This document shows, piece after piece, positions 1 to 5,096 of a stretch of DNA of 5,096 nt. Under the pieces are notes generated by a model. It had not been told where the DNA came from and searched no databases. It saw nothing but the letters and a program-made list of their open reading frames with translations. Source of the DNA: Actinomycetota bacterium (GTDB lineage Bacteria > Actinomycetota > Humimicrobiia > Humimicrobiales > Humimicrobiaceae); contig JAGYOJ010000121.1 in the NCBI GenBank assembly GCA_018399435.1, positions 1 through 5,096 of the forward strand. Direction: 5' to 3'. Made by a program: the position numbers and the translations under genes. Within the stretch, counting starts at the first letter, position 1. Every line of letters starts with the position of its first letter.

Positions 1-44
1 AAGATTAATTAATATTAGCACAAAAAAAGCATAAATCAATTTTT

Positions 45-1007
45 TCAAAAAATATTTACTTCAACACCTAAGGGAAGAGTTTCGTATAACCATTTTGCAT
101 CATCTACTTTTAATCTTATGCATCCATGACTTGCAGGGCTTCCAAGTTTTTGGAATTCTTCCTGGATGATATTCCCATTTTCATCAAAAGGCACACTATG
201 AAACAAATATGAGCCGTAAAAGCGTATATAATAATAAGCGCCAACACTATATTTTGGAAGCCAACAATAATATATTTTTTCATTAGTTTTAAAAGTTCCG
301 GTAGGGGTGGGGTCTTCTATAGTCCCCCCTGAGCAAATCATCTCTTTTATTAATTCCTCTTTATGGTAAACCCTTACTACCTGATCTTCTAAACTTACTG
401 AGATGTTAAAATTGCTGCTATTGGAATAATCTATTGCTTCTTCTGTTTTGTTAGTATCCTGGTCTTTCCACTCTAAAACTAAAGAGCTTCTGGTCTCCCC
501 AGCTTCATTTACCGCCCTGGCTTCTATCTCTTTTTTTTCTCCTTTTTTAAGATTTACTTGCGCTATATCTTTTCCTAAATTGCCATTGCTGTCATCGCTG
601 CTAAATATTATTTCTGGAGCTGGATTGCCTTCTACATCTGCTTTTATCCGGTAAAAACATATATTCCCCCCCTGGGCATAAGAAGGGCCATAAATTATTT
701 CAAGGCTTATGGTAGGCGCTTCTATTTTATTTTCCTTTTCTTTATCAGCTTCAGCATTTTCTACAGCTTCTTCTTCAATATCTATTTCATTATTTTCTGT
801 ATTTAATTCCCCAATTTTTTCTAAAATATTGTTTTTGTCTTCTTCTATGGGCTCCTCTTTATTTTCTGGTTCCTTAACAATATTATTATCCTGTGAAATA
901 TTTTTTTCTTTTTTTTCTACAGAGTTTTCTGGTTCCATAACTGCGCTACAGCTAAAGGAAAAAAGGACAAAAATAATTAAAAAGACAAATAAGAATTTTT
1001 TAATCAT
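45..1007 (-). CDS. L,D-transpeptidase (YkuD domain), probable lipoprotein with Ig-like domain
   Basis: This is a 320-residue exported cell-wall enzyme. YkuD-family L,D-transpeptidases use a cysteine to form 3-3 cross-links in peptidoglycan or to attach proteins to it. Residues 1-19 form a signal peptide (KK, then a Phe/Leu/Ile/Val core) ending at Cys20. The residues before Cys20 (S-F-S) are a poor lipobox, so lipid anchoring is likely but not certain. Residues 24-97 are a Glu/Lys/Asn-rich, low-complexity linker. Residues about 98-180 look like an Ig-like beta domain. Residues about 199-320 are a complete YkuD domain, with His270 in FHSVPFD and the catalytic motif SHGCIRL (His294, Cys296, Arg298). 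The ATG overlaps the stop of the HD gene as ATGA, and AAGGA lies 9 bases upstream, which supports this start. It is the last gene of the unit visible here. The enzyme class is secure; the substrate and the role of the Ig-like domain are inferred. Confidence 0.93.
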   Translation of the reverse strand: MIKKFLFVFLIIFVLFSFSCSAVMEPENSVEKKEKNISQDNNIVKEPENKEEPIEEDKNNILEKIGELNTENNEIDIEEEAVENAEADKEKENKIEAPTISLEIIYGPSYAQGGNICFYRIKADVEGNPAPEIIFSSDDSNGNLGKDIAQVNLKKGEKKEIEARAVNEAGETRSSLVLEWKDQDTNKTEEAIDYSNSSNFNISVSLEDQVVRVYHKEELIKEMICSGGTIEDPTPTGTFKTNEKIYYCWLPKYSVGAYYYIRFYGSYLFHSVPFDENGNIIQEEFQKLGSPASHGCIRLKVDDAKWLYETLPLGVEVNIF

Positions 1008-1573
1008 AGGCCTATTTCCTTATGTATCTCTTTCATTGCGCCCAGGGATATATCAATAAATTCTTCTAAACTGAAACCAAGCTTTCTGCATGCAAGGATT
1101 TGTTCTCTTTTGGCCCCCCTGGCAAAAGATTTTTCTTTAAATCTATTTAAAATAAATTGTGAATCTATAGCATCTAAATTTTTGCCAGGACTTATAAGTG
1201 CTGAAGCAACTATTAGGCCTGATATTGGGTCAGCAGCATAAAGGGCAATATCCATTTCGCCTTTTAATGGAAAACCATGAATTTCATTATGGGCCTTAAC
1301 CGCATAACAGATACTGCTATCAAGCCCTTTTTCTTCCAGCATTTTAGAACCAATTATCGAATGGTTTTTAGGGGAATCTTCAGTTTCATCATAATCTATA
1401 TCATGCAACAGGCCTGCTATCATCCACTTTTTAACATCATAATTGCTATCTTCTTTTTTATTTAGCTTTCTTGCCACTGCTCCCATTATAGCTTCTACAG
1501 CAATACAGTGTTTTCTTAGGTTTTTACTTTTTAAATTCTCATACAATATTTCTTTAGCTTCTTTTTTATCCAT
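1004..1573 (-). CDS. HD-domain predicted phosphohydrolase (COG2316-like)
   Basis: This 189-residue cytoplasmic protein belongs to the HD metal-dependent phosphohydrolase superfamily. The likely metal and catalytic residues are His22, His57-Asp58 in LLHDIDYD, His71, His95 in KAHNE and Asp115 in YAADP, so the site looks intact. The C-terminal part has KSFARGAKRE (residues 148-157) and an amphipathic helical end. From memory, the whole architecture resembles the COG2316 'predicted HD superfamily hydrolase' group, whose substrate I do not know. It has no (p)ppGpp synthetase or HD-GYP elements, so a RelA/SpoT or c-di-GMP role should not be assumed. The ATG lies inside the end of the preceding small gene (8-base overlap). 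The SD AAGGAG is only 3 bases from the ATG, which is short, so coupling to upstream translation is likely. No other Met occurs before residue 30, which lies after His22, so this start is preferred. Confidence 0.88.
   Translation of the reverse strand: MDKKEAKEILYENLKSKNLRKHCIAVEAIMGAVARKLNKKEDSNYDVKKWMIAGLLHDIDYDETEDSPKNHSIIGSKMLEEKGLDSSICYAVKAHNEIHGFPLKGEMDIALYAADPISGLIVASALISPGKNLDAIDSQFILNRFKEKSFARGAKREQILACRKLGFSLEEFIDISLGAMKEIHKEIGL
1017..1021 (-). promoter_or_regulatory. Ribosome binding site of the L,D-transpeptidase gene
   Basis: AAGGA lies 9 bases upstream of the ATG at 1007, inside the end of the HD gene. Together with the ATGA stop-start overlap it supports the chosen start, which also gives a well-formed signal peptide. 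Confidence 0.7.
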
Positions 1574-1793
1574 TATCTCCTTTCTTCTCTTTACAGTAAT
1601 ACAATTCTTTTAGCCCATATTCTTTCTGTACCGGGCATTTAGCACAAATGCAACCTTCATTTTCAACCTCACAGCCGCTATTCCCTGTAGCGCAGAATAC
1701 TTTTTGCAGCCTTAATTTCATACAAATATTATGAGATGGGCATTTAAAGCATATACATTTTACAAAATTTTTAAAGTTTTTATCAACTGCCAT
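1566..1793 (-). CDS. Ten-cysteine small protein, DUF2769-like
   Basis: This 75-residue protein has ten cysteines (13, 15, 18, 24, 34, 41, 48, 50, 53, 67), no signal peptide and no membrane segment. A motif C-I-C-x-K-C-P occurs twice, at residues 13-19 and 48-54. Between the copies lies FCATGNSGC (C34, C41), and the protein ends with a YYC (C67) followed by a charged tail. The pattern matches my recollection of DUF2769, a cysteine-rich family of unknown function in archaea and anaerobic bacteria. Zinc or iron-sulfur binding is likely from the cysteine spacing but is inference. A very strong SD begins inside the stop codon of the glycosylase gene, 9 bases away, and the 3' end overlaps the HD gene by 8 bases. 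That arrangement, and the conserved cysteine pattern, show that this is a real gene despite its size. The function is unknown. Confidence 0.88.
   Translation of the reverse strand: MAVDKNFKNFVKCICFKCPSHNICMKLRLQKVFCATGNSGCEVENEGCICAKCPVQKEYGLKELYYCKEKKGDNG
1577..1582 (-). promoter_or_regulatory. Ribosome binding site of the HD-domain gene, inside the preceding gene
   Basis: AAGGAG lies within the last codons of the DUF2769-like gene, only 3 bases from the HD gene ATG at 1573. The short spacing and 8-base gene overlap suggest coupled translation or reinitiation. Confidence 0.7.
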
Positions 1794-1795
1794 TT

Positions 1796-1804
1796 CTCCT
1801 CCTT
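1796..1804 (-). promoter_or_regulatory. Strong ribosome binding site of the DUF2769-like gene, overlapping the mutM stop
   Basis: AAGGAGGAG begins within the TAA stop codon of the glycosylase gene (the two As are shared) and ends two bases before the small gene's ATG. It is the longest match to the anti-SD sequence in the window. A ribosome ending the glycosylase would sit on it, so the two genes are likely coupled, and the small protein may be made at a higher rate than its neighbours. Confidence 0.85.
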
Positions 1805-2579
1805 ATTTCTGGCAAGACGGGCAATAATAAGTGCCCCTTCCAGATATTTTAATTTTTTTAATTTTTCCACTACACCTGGGGCAATTTTTGCCTTCTTTTC
1901 TATTGCTTAAAAGCCAGCTTTTGGGCAACTTGTCAGGATCTGCTTCTCTCTTTATTGCCATATCTACCACATGGCCAATATTTTTAAATACTTCCTTTAA
2001 TTGTTTTTGCCTAAGGCTTGAAATTTTTCTTTTGGGATCTATTTTAGACTGAAAACAAATTTCATCATTATAAATATTACCCAACCCGGCAATAAATTTT
2101 TGATCCATTAGTGCACTTTTAATTTTGCCTCTTTTCTTTTTTGCTAATTTCTGAAATGTATTCCATTCTAGGCTTAAGGCGTCAGGGCCCAGGTTTTTCT
2201 CTTCTATAAAAGCATCCTTTTCTTCAACTATTGAGATTTTGCCCAATTTCCTTATGCATATATAAGACAGGAAAGAACTGGAAAAATGTAATAATACTTT
2301 TGAATAATCAGGAATACTTCCTTCCTCTACATAATCAAACCTGCCGGTCATTCCAAAATGCACCATAAGGTATTTTCCATTTTCAATCTCTCCAAAAAAG
2401 TACTTTCCATGCCTTGATGTGCTTATAATTTCTTTGCCAACTAAATTAGTTGACAATTTTTGTATAGAAGTATTAAAAAGGATAGAGCTATCTATAACCT
2501 CCACTTTATCTATTTTCCTTTTCAGGCTAGTGTGGTTAAAATAATTTTTATATATTTCTACATCAGGCAACTCTGGCAT
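1803..2579 (-). CDS. mutM: Fpg/MutM-family DNA glycosylase (formamidopyrimidine-DNA glycosylase-like)
   Basis: This is a 258-residue base-excision repair enzyme, slightly shorter than the usual 270 or so. Family members remove oxidised bases such as 8-oxoguanine and FapyG and cut the abasic site by beta/delta elimination. The N-terminus MPELPDVE gives the catalytic Pro2 and Glu3; Pro2 must be exposed, which fixes the start codon. Lys59 (RHGKY) matches the catalytic Lys57 of E. coli Fpg. Met77 (HFGMTGR) matches the intercalating Met, and Asn168 sits in the helix-two-turn-helix GLGNIYNDE. The C-terminal zinc finger has Cys233, 236, 253 and 256, with Arg248 in GRGTYYC. At the void-filling Arg-x-Phe site this protein has Arg110-Lys111-Leu112, so Phe is replaced by Leu. 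The PDVEIY start and this difference suggest an Fpg/Nei-like subgroup, so substrate range may differ from E. coli MutM. No SD is visible upstream; it starts 7 bases after the regulator gene stop. Confidence 0.93.
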   Translation of the reverse strand: MPELPDVEIYKNYFNHTSLKRKIDKVEVIDSSILFNTSIQKLSTNLVGKEIISTSRHGKYFFGEIENGKYLMVHFGMTGRFDYVEEGSIPDYSKVLLHFSSSFLSYICIRKLGKISIVEEKDAFIEEKNLGPDALSLEWNTFQKLAKKKRGKIKSALMDQKFIAGLGNIYNDEICFQSKIDPKRKISSLRQKQLKEVFKNIGHVVDMAIKREADPDKLPKSWLLSNRKEGKNCPRCSGKIKKIKISGRGTYYCPSCQK

Positions 2580-2586
2580 AATGAAA

Positions 2587-3627
2587 TTAATTTATTTTTT
2601 TTATAGATTCCCTATTAACAACTTTCGTCTTTAAATATATTACTTCTTTTCTGGAGCTTTTTTTATTAACCGAATTAAAAAGTACTTTTGCAGCAATTTT
2701 TCCCATTCTTCTTTTTGGCAAATTTATGGTAGTCATGCTTGGGTTTGAAAACTTGCTTGCACTTATATTGCCATAACCAATCACCGATACTGAATCAGGG
2801 ACATTATAGCCTTGGTCCTGAAAAGCCCTCATTGCTCCAATACCAATAATATCTGTTTGCGCAAGAATTGCAGTAAAATCCAATTTATTATTATCTAAAT
2901 AATTAAATATAGTTTCATAGCCATACTTATATTGGTTTAATATGATATCATCTGCCAGAAATAAAAAATCTTCATTTAATTGTAAATTATGGTTATCCAG
3001 TCCTTTAATATAACCGCTATATTTGCTCTCGGGTATTATTATTTCTCTAGAACTCCACCCTATATAACTTATTTCCCTGTGCCCATTTTCAGCCAAAAAA
3101 TTTACAGCTTCTTCTATTGCTCTCTTGCTATCAATTATTACAGAAGAAAATTGCCTGTTTTTACATTTCCTGTTTACTAAAACAAAATTTTCTAAATAAT
3201 CCCCAAAATATGTTTTGATTTTTTCGAATTCACAAGAGCCCCCTACAAAAATATAGCCGTCTACAAACATAGCCCCAAGTTTTTTTAATTGGCTTATCTC
3301 AATCTCACTATTATAATAAGTGTTTACCACAACCGTTAAATAATCATGGCCCTGTAATTCTTCATCAATGCCTTTTACAACTTCTGAGTAAAAAGGGTTA
3401 TTTATATCAGGCAGTATTATTCCAATAATCCCAGTTTTCTTCTTGCTTAAACTCCTTGCAATTATGTTTGGCTTATACTTATATTTCTCAACAGTTTTTA
3501 ATATTTTATCTTTAGTTTCCTTTTTTACATGCCTTTCGCCTGAAAGCGCATTGGAAACAGTAGCTGGAGAAACCCCAACCATTTTTGCTATATCCCTTAT
3601 AGTTAATTGCTTGTTTTTATTGCACAT
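2587..3627 (-). CDS. LacI-family transcriptional regulator
   Basis: This 346-residue protein is a DNA-binding repressor or activator of the LacI/GalR family. Residues 8-30 form the helix-turn-helix (LTIRDIAKMVGVSPATVSNAL), and residues 53-60 (PNIIARSL) form the hinge helix with Leu60 as the minor-groove leucine. From about residue 66 (GIIGIILPDINNPFY) a periplasmic-binding-like effector domain runs to the end; the length is normal for the family. Two positions that contact sugars in LacI differ: Lys202 (ESKYSGY) at the Arg197 position and Gly286 (IGYGN) at the Asp274 position. The effector may therefore not be a typical sugar. The start ATG has only a weak GGTG close upstream, and a stop lies in frame upstream, so the N-terminus is bounded. 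It is the first gene of a tight five-gene unit that has no sugar genes. Self-regulation is plausible but unproven. The target and ligand are unknown. Confidence 0.93.
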   Translation of the reverse strand: MCNKNKQLTIRDIAKMVGVSPATVSNALSGERHVKKETKDKILKTVEKYKYKPNIIARSLSKKKTGIIGIILPDINNPFYSEVVKGIDEELQGHDYLTVVVNTYYNSEIEISQLKKLGAMFVDGYIFVGGSCEFEKIKTYFGDYLENFVLVNRKCKNRQFSSVIIDSKRAIEEAVNFLAENGHREISYIGWSSREIIIPESKYSGYIKGLDNHNLQLNEDFLFLADDIILNQYKYGYETIFNYLDNNKLDFTAILAQTDIIGIGAMRAFQDQGYNVPDSVSVIGYGNISASKFSNPSMTTINLPKRRMGKIAAKVLFNSVNKKSSRKEVIYLKTKVVNRESIKKIN

Positions 3628-3655
3628 AACACCAATGTAATAATAGTTATAGAAA

Positions 3656-3684
3656 ATAATATTCTACTAAGAAAAAACATTCAA
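3656..3684 (-). promoter_or_regulatory. Candidate promoter for the LacI-led five-gene unit
   Basis: On the minus strand, TTGAAT (3684-3679) is followed by a 17-base spacer and TATTAT (3661-3656), matching a sigma-70-type promoter with the standard spacing (4 of 6 and 5 of 6 consensus bases). A second option in the same place is TTGTTT, a 16-base spacer and TAGAAT. The predicted start of transcription is near 3650, giving a leader of about 20 bases. The -35 box overlaps the end of the enolase terminator U-tract. The region is AT-rich, so chance matches are easy. Confidence 0.5.
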
Positions 3685-3724
3685 ACAAAAAATTATTAGG
3701 GCAGTTATTGAACTGCCCTAATAA
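3683..3724 (-). terminator. Intrinsic terminator of the enolase gene
   Basis: A perfect 14-base-pair stem (3711-3724 with 3693-3706) closes a four-base loop at 3707-3710. The G+C core is AGGGCAGT paired with ACTGCCCT. On the minus strand it is followed by TTTTTTGTTT (3692-3683). It starts three bases after the enolase stop codon. On the plus strand the stem has no following T-run, so it works in one direction only. This separates enolase from the downstream regulator-led unit. Confidence 0.94.
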
Positions 3725-3727
3725 AAA

Positions 3728-5023
3728 TTACTTATAGATATTATAAAAGGCATCAAGCCCATGGTATTGGGCCTGGCTATCAAGCTCCTCTTCAATTCTT
3801 AAGAGCTGGTTATATTTACAAACTCTGTCTGTCCTTGAAGGAGCCCCCGTTTTTATTTGCCCAGCATTTACTCCAACTACAATATCTGAAATAGTAGTGT
3901 CTTCAGTTTCACCCGACCTATGGGATATTACCGCTGTATAGCCAGCTTGTTTTGCCATTTCAATAGCATCCAGGGTTTCTGATAAAGTTCCAATTTGATT
4001 TACCTTTATTAGTATAGAATTTGCTACGCTAAGCTCTATGCCTTTTTTTAACCTTTTAGTATTTGTAACAAATAAATCGTCTCCCACTATTTGTACTTTG
4101 CTGCCCATTCTTACAGTTAATTCTTTCCAGCCTTCCCAGTCTTCTTCTGCCATTCCGTCTTCTATAGATATTATAGGGTAATTTTGGACTAAATTTTCAT
4201 AATAATCTACCATTTCTGACGGGGATAGCACCTTCCCTTCTCCTGCCAAATTATACTTGCCATTTTCAAAAAATTCAGAAGCTGCCGGGTCTAATGCTAT
4301 ATATACATCTTTTCCTGGTTTAAGCCCTGCTTTTTCTATAGCTTCTATAATATATTTAATAGCATCCTCATTGGTTTTTAAATTAGGCGCAAAACCTCCT
4401 TCATCCCCTACGGCAGTACTTAAATTCTGATCCTGTAATACTGATTTTAAAGAATGGAACACCTCTGCACCCATTCTTAATGCTTGTTTAAAAGATTCTG
4501 CCCCTAATGGCATTACCATGAATTCTTGAAGATCTACACTATTATCAGCATGCTCTCCACCATTTAATATATTCATCATTGGGGCAGGCAATATATGCGC
4601 ATTAATGCCTCCAATATATTTATAGAATGGCAGCTCCAATGCAAGGGAGGCGGCTCTTGCAACTGACAATGAGACTCCAAGCATTGCATTTGCCCCTAAT
4701 TTGCTTTTATTGTCTGTACCATCTAAGTCAATTAATAAATTGTCTATCATTCTCTGGTCAATTGCATCCATGTCTTCTAATTCAGGAGCTATTATGCTAT
4801 TAACATTTTCAACTGCTTTTTTAACGCCTTTGCCTCCAAACCTATTTTTATCCCCGTCCCTTAATTCTACTGCCTCAAATTGTCCAGTAGAAGCGCCGGA
4901 GGGAACTGCAGCTCTCCCTACTACTCCACAATCGAGGATTGTTTCCACTTCCACGGTTGGATTTCCCCTGGAATCTAAAATTTCTCTTCCGAAAACATCA
5001 ACAATAGTTGTCCATTCGCTCAT
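3728..5023 (-). CDS. eno: Enolase (phosphopyruvate hydratase)
   Basis: Enolase converts 2-phosphoglycerate to phosphoenolpyruvate and back in glycolysis and gluconeogenesis; it acts in the cytoplasm, usually as a dimer or octamer. At 431 residues it is full length. Family residues are all present: the mobile loop SGAST with Ser45, His158 (GGEHAD), Glu167, Glu208 (GDEGGF), Mg2+ ligands Asp245 (ALDP), Glu288 (SIEDG) and Asp315 (GDD), Lys340 (IKVNQIGT, catalytic base), His368 in SHRSGETEDT, and Lys391 (KTGAPSR). The ATG at 5023 follows AAGGAG by 6 bases, a strong site, and the N-terminus aligns with bacterial enolases. No other glycolytic genes lie in the window. A strong terminator follows, so it is probably transcribed alone or as the end of an upstream unit. 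Nothing unusual is seen in the active site. Confidence 0.99.
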   Translation of the reverse strand: MSEWTTIVDVFGREILDSRGNPTVEVETILDCGVVGRAAVPSGASTGQFEAVELRDGDKNRFGGKGVKKAVENVNSIIAPELEDMDAIDQRMIDNLLIDLDGTDNKSKLGANAMLGVSLSVARAASLALELPFYKYIGGINAHILPAPMMNILNGGEHADNSVDLQEFMVMPLGAESFKQALRMGAEVFHSLKSVLQDQNLSTAVGDEGGFAPNLKTNEDAIKYIIEAIEKAGLKPGKDVYIALDPAASEFFENGKYNLAGEGKVLSPSEMVDYYENLVQNYPIISIEDGMAEEDWEGWKELTVRMGSKVQIVGDDLFVTNTKRLKKGIELSVANSILIKVNQIGTLSETLDAIEMAKQAGYTAVISHRSGETEDTTISDIVVGVNAGQIKTGAPSRTDRVCKYNQLLRIEEELDSQAQYHGLDAFYNIYK

Positions 5024-5029
5024 ATACTT

Positions 5030-5035
5030 CTCCTT
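5030..5035 (-). promoter_or_regulatory. Ribosome binding site of eno
   Basis: AAGGAG lies 6 bases upstream of the enolase ATG. It confirms the start at 5023 and shows that this organism uses standard Shine-Dalgarno sites, which makes the missing site before the glycosylase gene notable. Confidence 0.85.
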
Positions 5036-5057
5036 TTAAGCTAATAATTTATAACTT

Positions 5058-5063
5058 ATTATA
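5058..5063 (-). promoter_or_regulatory. Possible -10 box upstream of eno
   Basis: A perfect TATAAT on the minus strand lies 34 bases upstream of the enolase ATG. At the expected -35 distance there is only an A-tract (5081-5089 on the plus strand is T9), with no TTGACA-like box. The A-tract could act as an UP-like element. The surrounding DNA is nearly all A and T, so the match may be chance, and the main promoter could lie beyond the window edge. Confidence 0.35.
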
Positions 5064-5096
5064 TAATATTAAAAAATCCGTTTTTTTTTAATACTT

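Noticed and set aside
1..44. Possible terminator after the transpeptidase gene
   Set aside because: The 44 bases hold a short AT palindrome (ATTAATTAAT) and an internal T-run on the minus strand, but no G+C stem followed by Us. Nothing supports a terminator here.
303..330. G-run and C-run inverted repeat inside the transpeptidase gene
   Set aside because: The runs encode SGGTIEDPTPTG of the YkuD domain. The arms pair only as short homopolymers with an 11-base or longer loop, so a regulatory hairpin is not convincing.
709..1059. Plus-strand open frame of 116 codons
   Set aside because: It lies opposite the linker and signal peptide of the transpeptidase. Its Ser/Phe/Leu-rich product is the mirror of Glu/Lys/Asn codons, and the opposite frame has clear motifs and a start site.
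3623..3650. ATAAC and GTTAT spaced inverted repeat around the regulator start
   Set aside because: The arms are only five bases with about 15 bases between them and low complexity; chance is the simpler explanation.
4701..5039. Plus-strand open frame of 112 codons opposite enolase
   Set aside because: It is wholly antisense to the strongly conserved N-terminal part of enolase, with no ribosome binding site or recognisable domain.
5068..5092. A/T-only stem (ATTAAAAAA with TTTTTTAAT) upstream of eno
   Set aside because: It has no G+C pairs in the stem and no separate U-run after it, so it is unlikely to be a terminator; it is better explained as AT-rich promoter DNA.
1..5096. CRISPR array, transposon, tRNA, riboswitch or toxin-antitoxin pair
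   Set aside because: I found no regular direct repeats, transposase motifs, tRNA-like cloverleaf or structured leader, and no gap longer than 100 bases between genes.

Overview
The window is a compact, AT-rich bacterial segment (roughly one third G+C by eye) with every convincing gene on the minus strand, so transcription runs from high to low coordinates. Evidence for Bacteria is good: Shine-Dalgarno sites, a LacI-type repressor, a YkuD L,D-transpeptidase with a lipoprotein-like signal, and a MutM/Fpg glycosylase. Lineage is uncertain. The low G+C, heavy use of AAA, ATA and TTA codons, and the presence of a DUF2769-like cysteine-rich protein and a COG2316-like HD protein would suit an anaerobic Firmicutes-like, Atribacterota-like or deep low-GC actinobacterial organism, but this is a weak inference.

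Layout, in order of transcription. (1) Enolase (5023 to 3728), with a strong ribosome binding site, a plausible -10 box, and a very clear intrinsic terminator (3724 to 3683) just after its stop codon. (2) A 100-base intergenic gap that holds this terminator and, overlapping its U-tract, a candidate sigma-70-type promoter. (3) A tightly packed run of five genes: a LacI-family regulator (3627 to 2587), Fpg/MutM-like DNA glycosylase (2579 to 1803), a 75-residue ten-cysteine DUF2769-like protein (1793 to 1566), an HD-domain predicted phosphohydrolase (1573 to 1004) and an L,D-transpeptidase lipoprotein candidate (1007 to 45). Junctions are a 7-base gap, a 9-base gap, an 8-base overlap and a 4-base ATGA overlap, so they are probably one transcription unit with translational coupling. 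No terminator is visible in the 44 bases after the last gene, so the unit may continue beyond the window.

How the genes work together: enolase is a stand-alone glycolytic gene. The five-gene unit mixes a regulator, base-excision repair, a putative metal-binding protein, a putative hydrolase and a cell-wall cross-linking enzyme, with no sugar transporter or sugar catabolic gene. A shared stress or envelope role is conceivable but is not shown by the sequence. I see no CRISPR array, transposon, tRNA, rRNA, phage or obvious defence system. The main curiosities are the make-up of this unit, the duplicated cysteine motif in the small protein, altered effector-pocket positions in the LacI-type regulator, and a Phe-to-Leu change at the lesion-probing position of the glycosylase.
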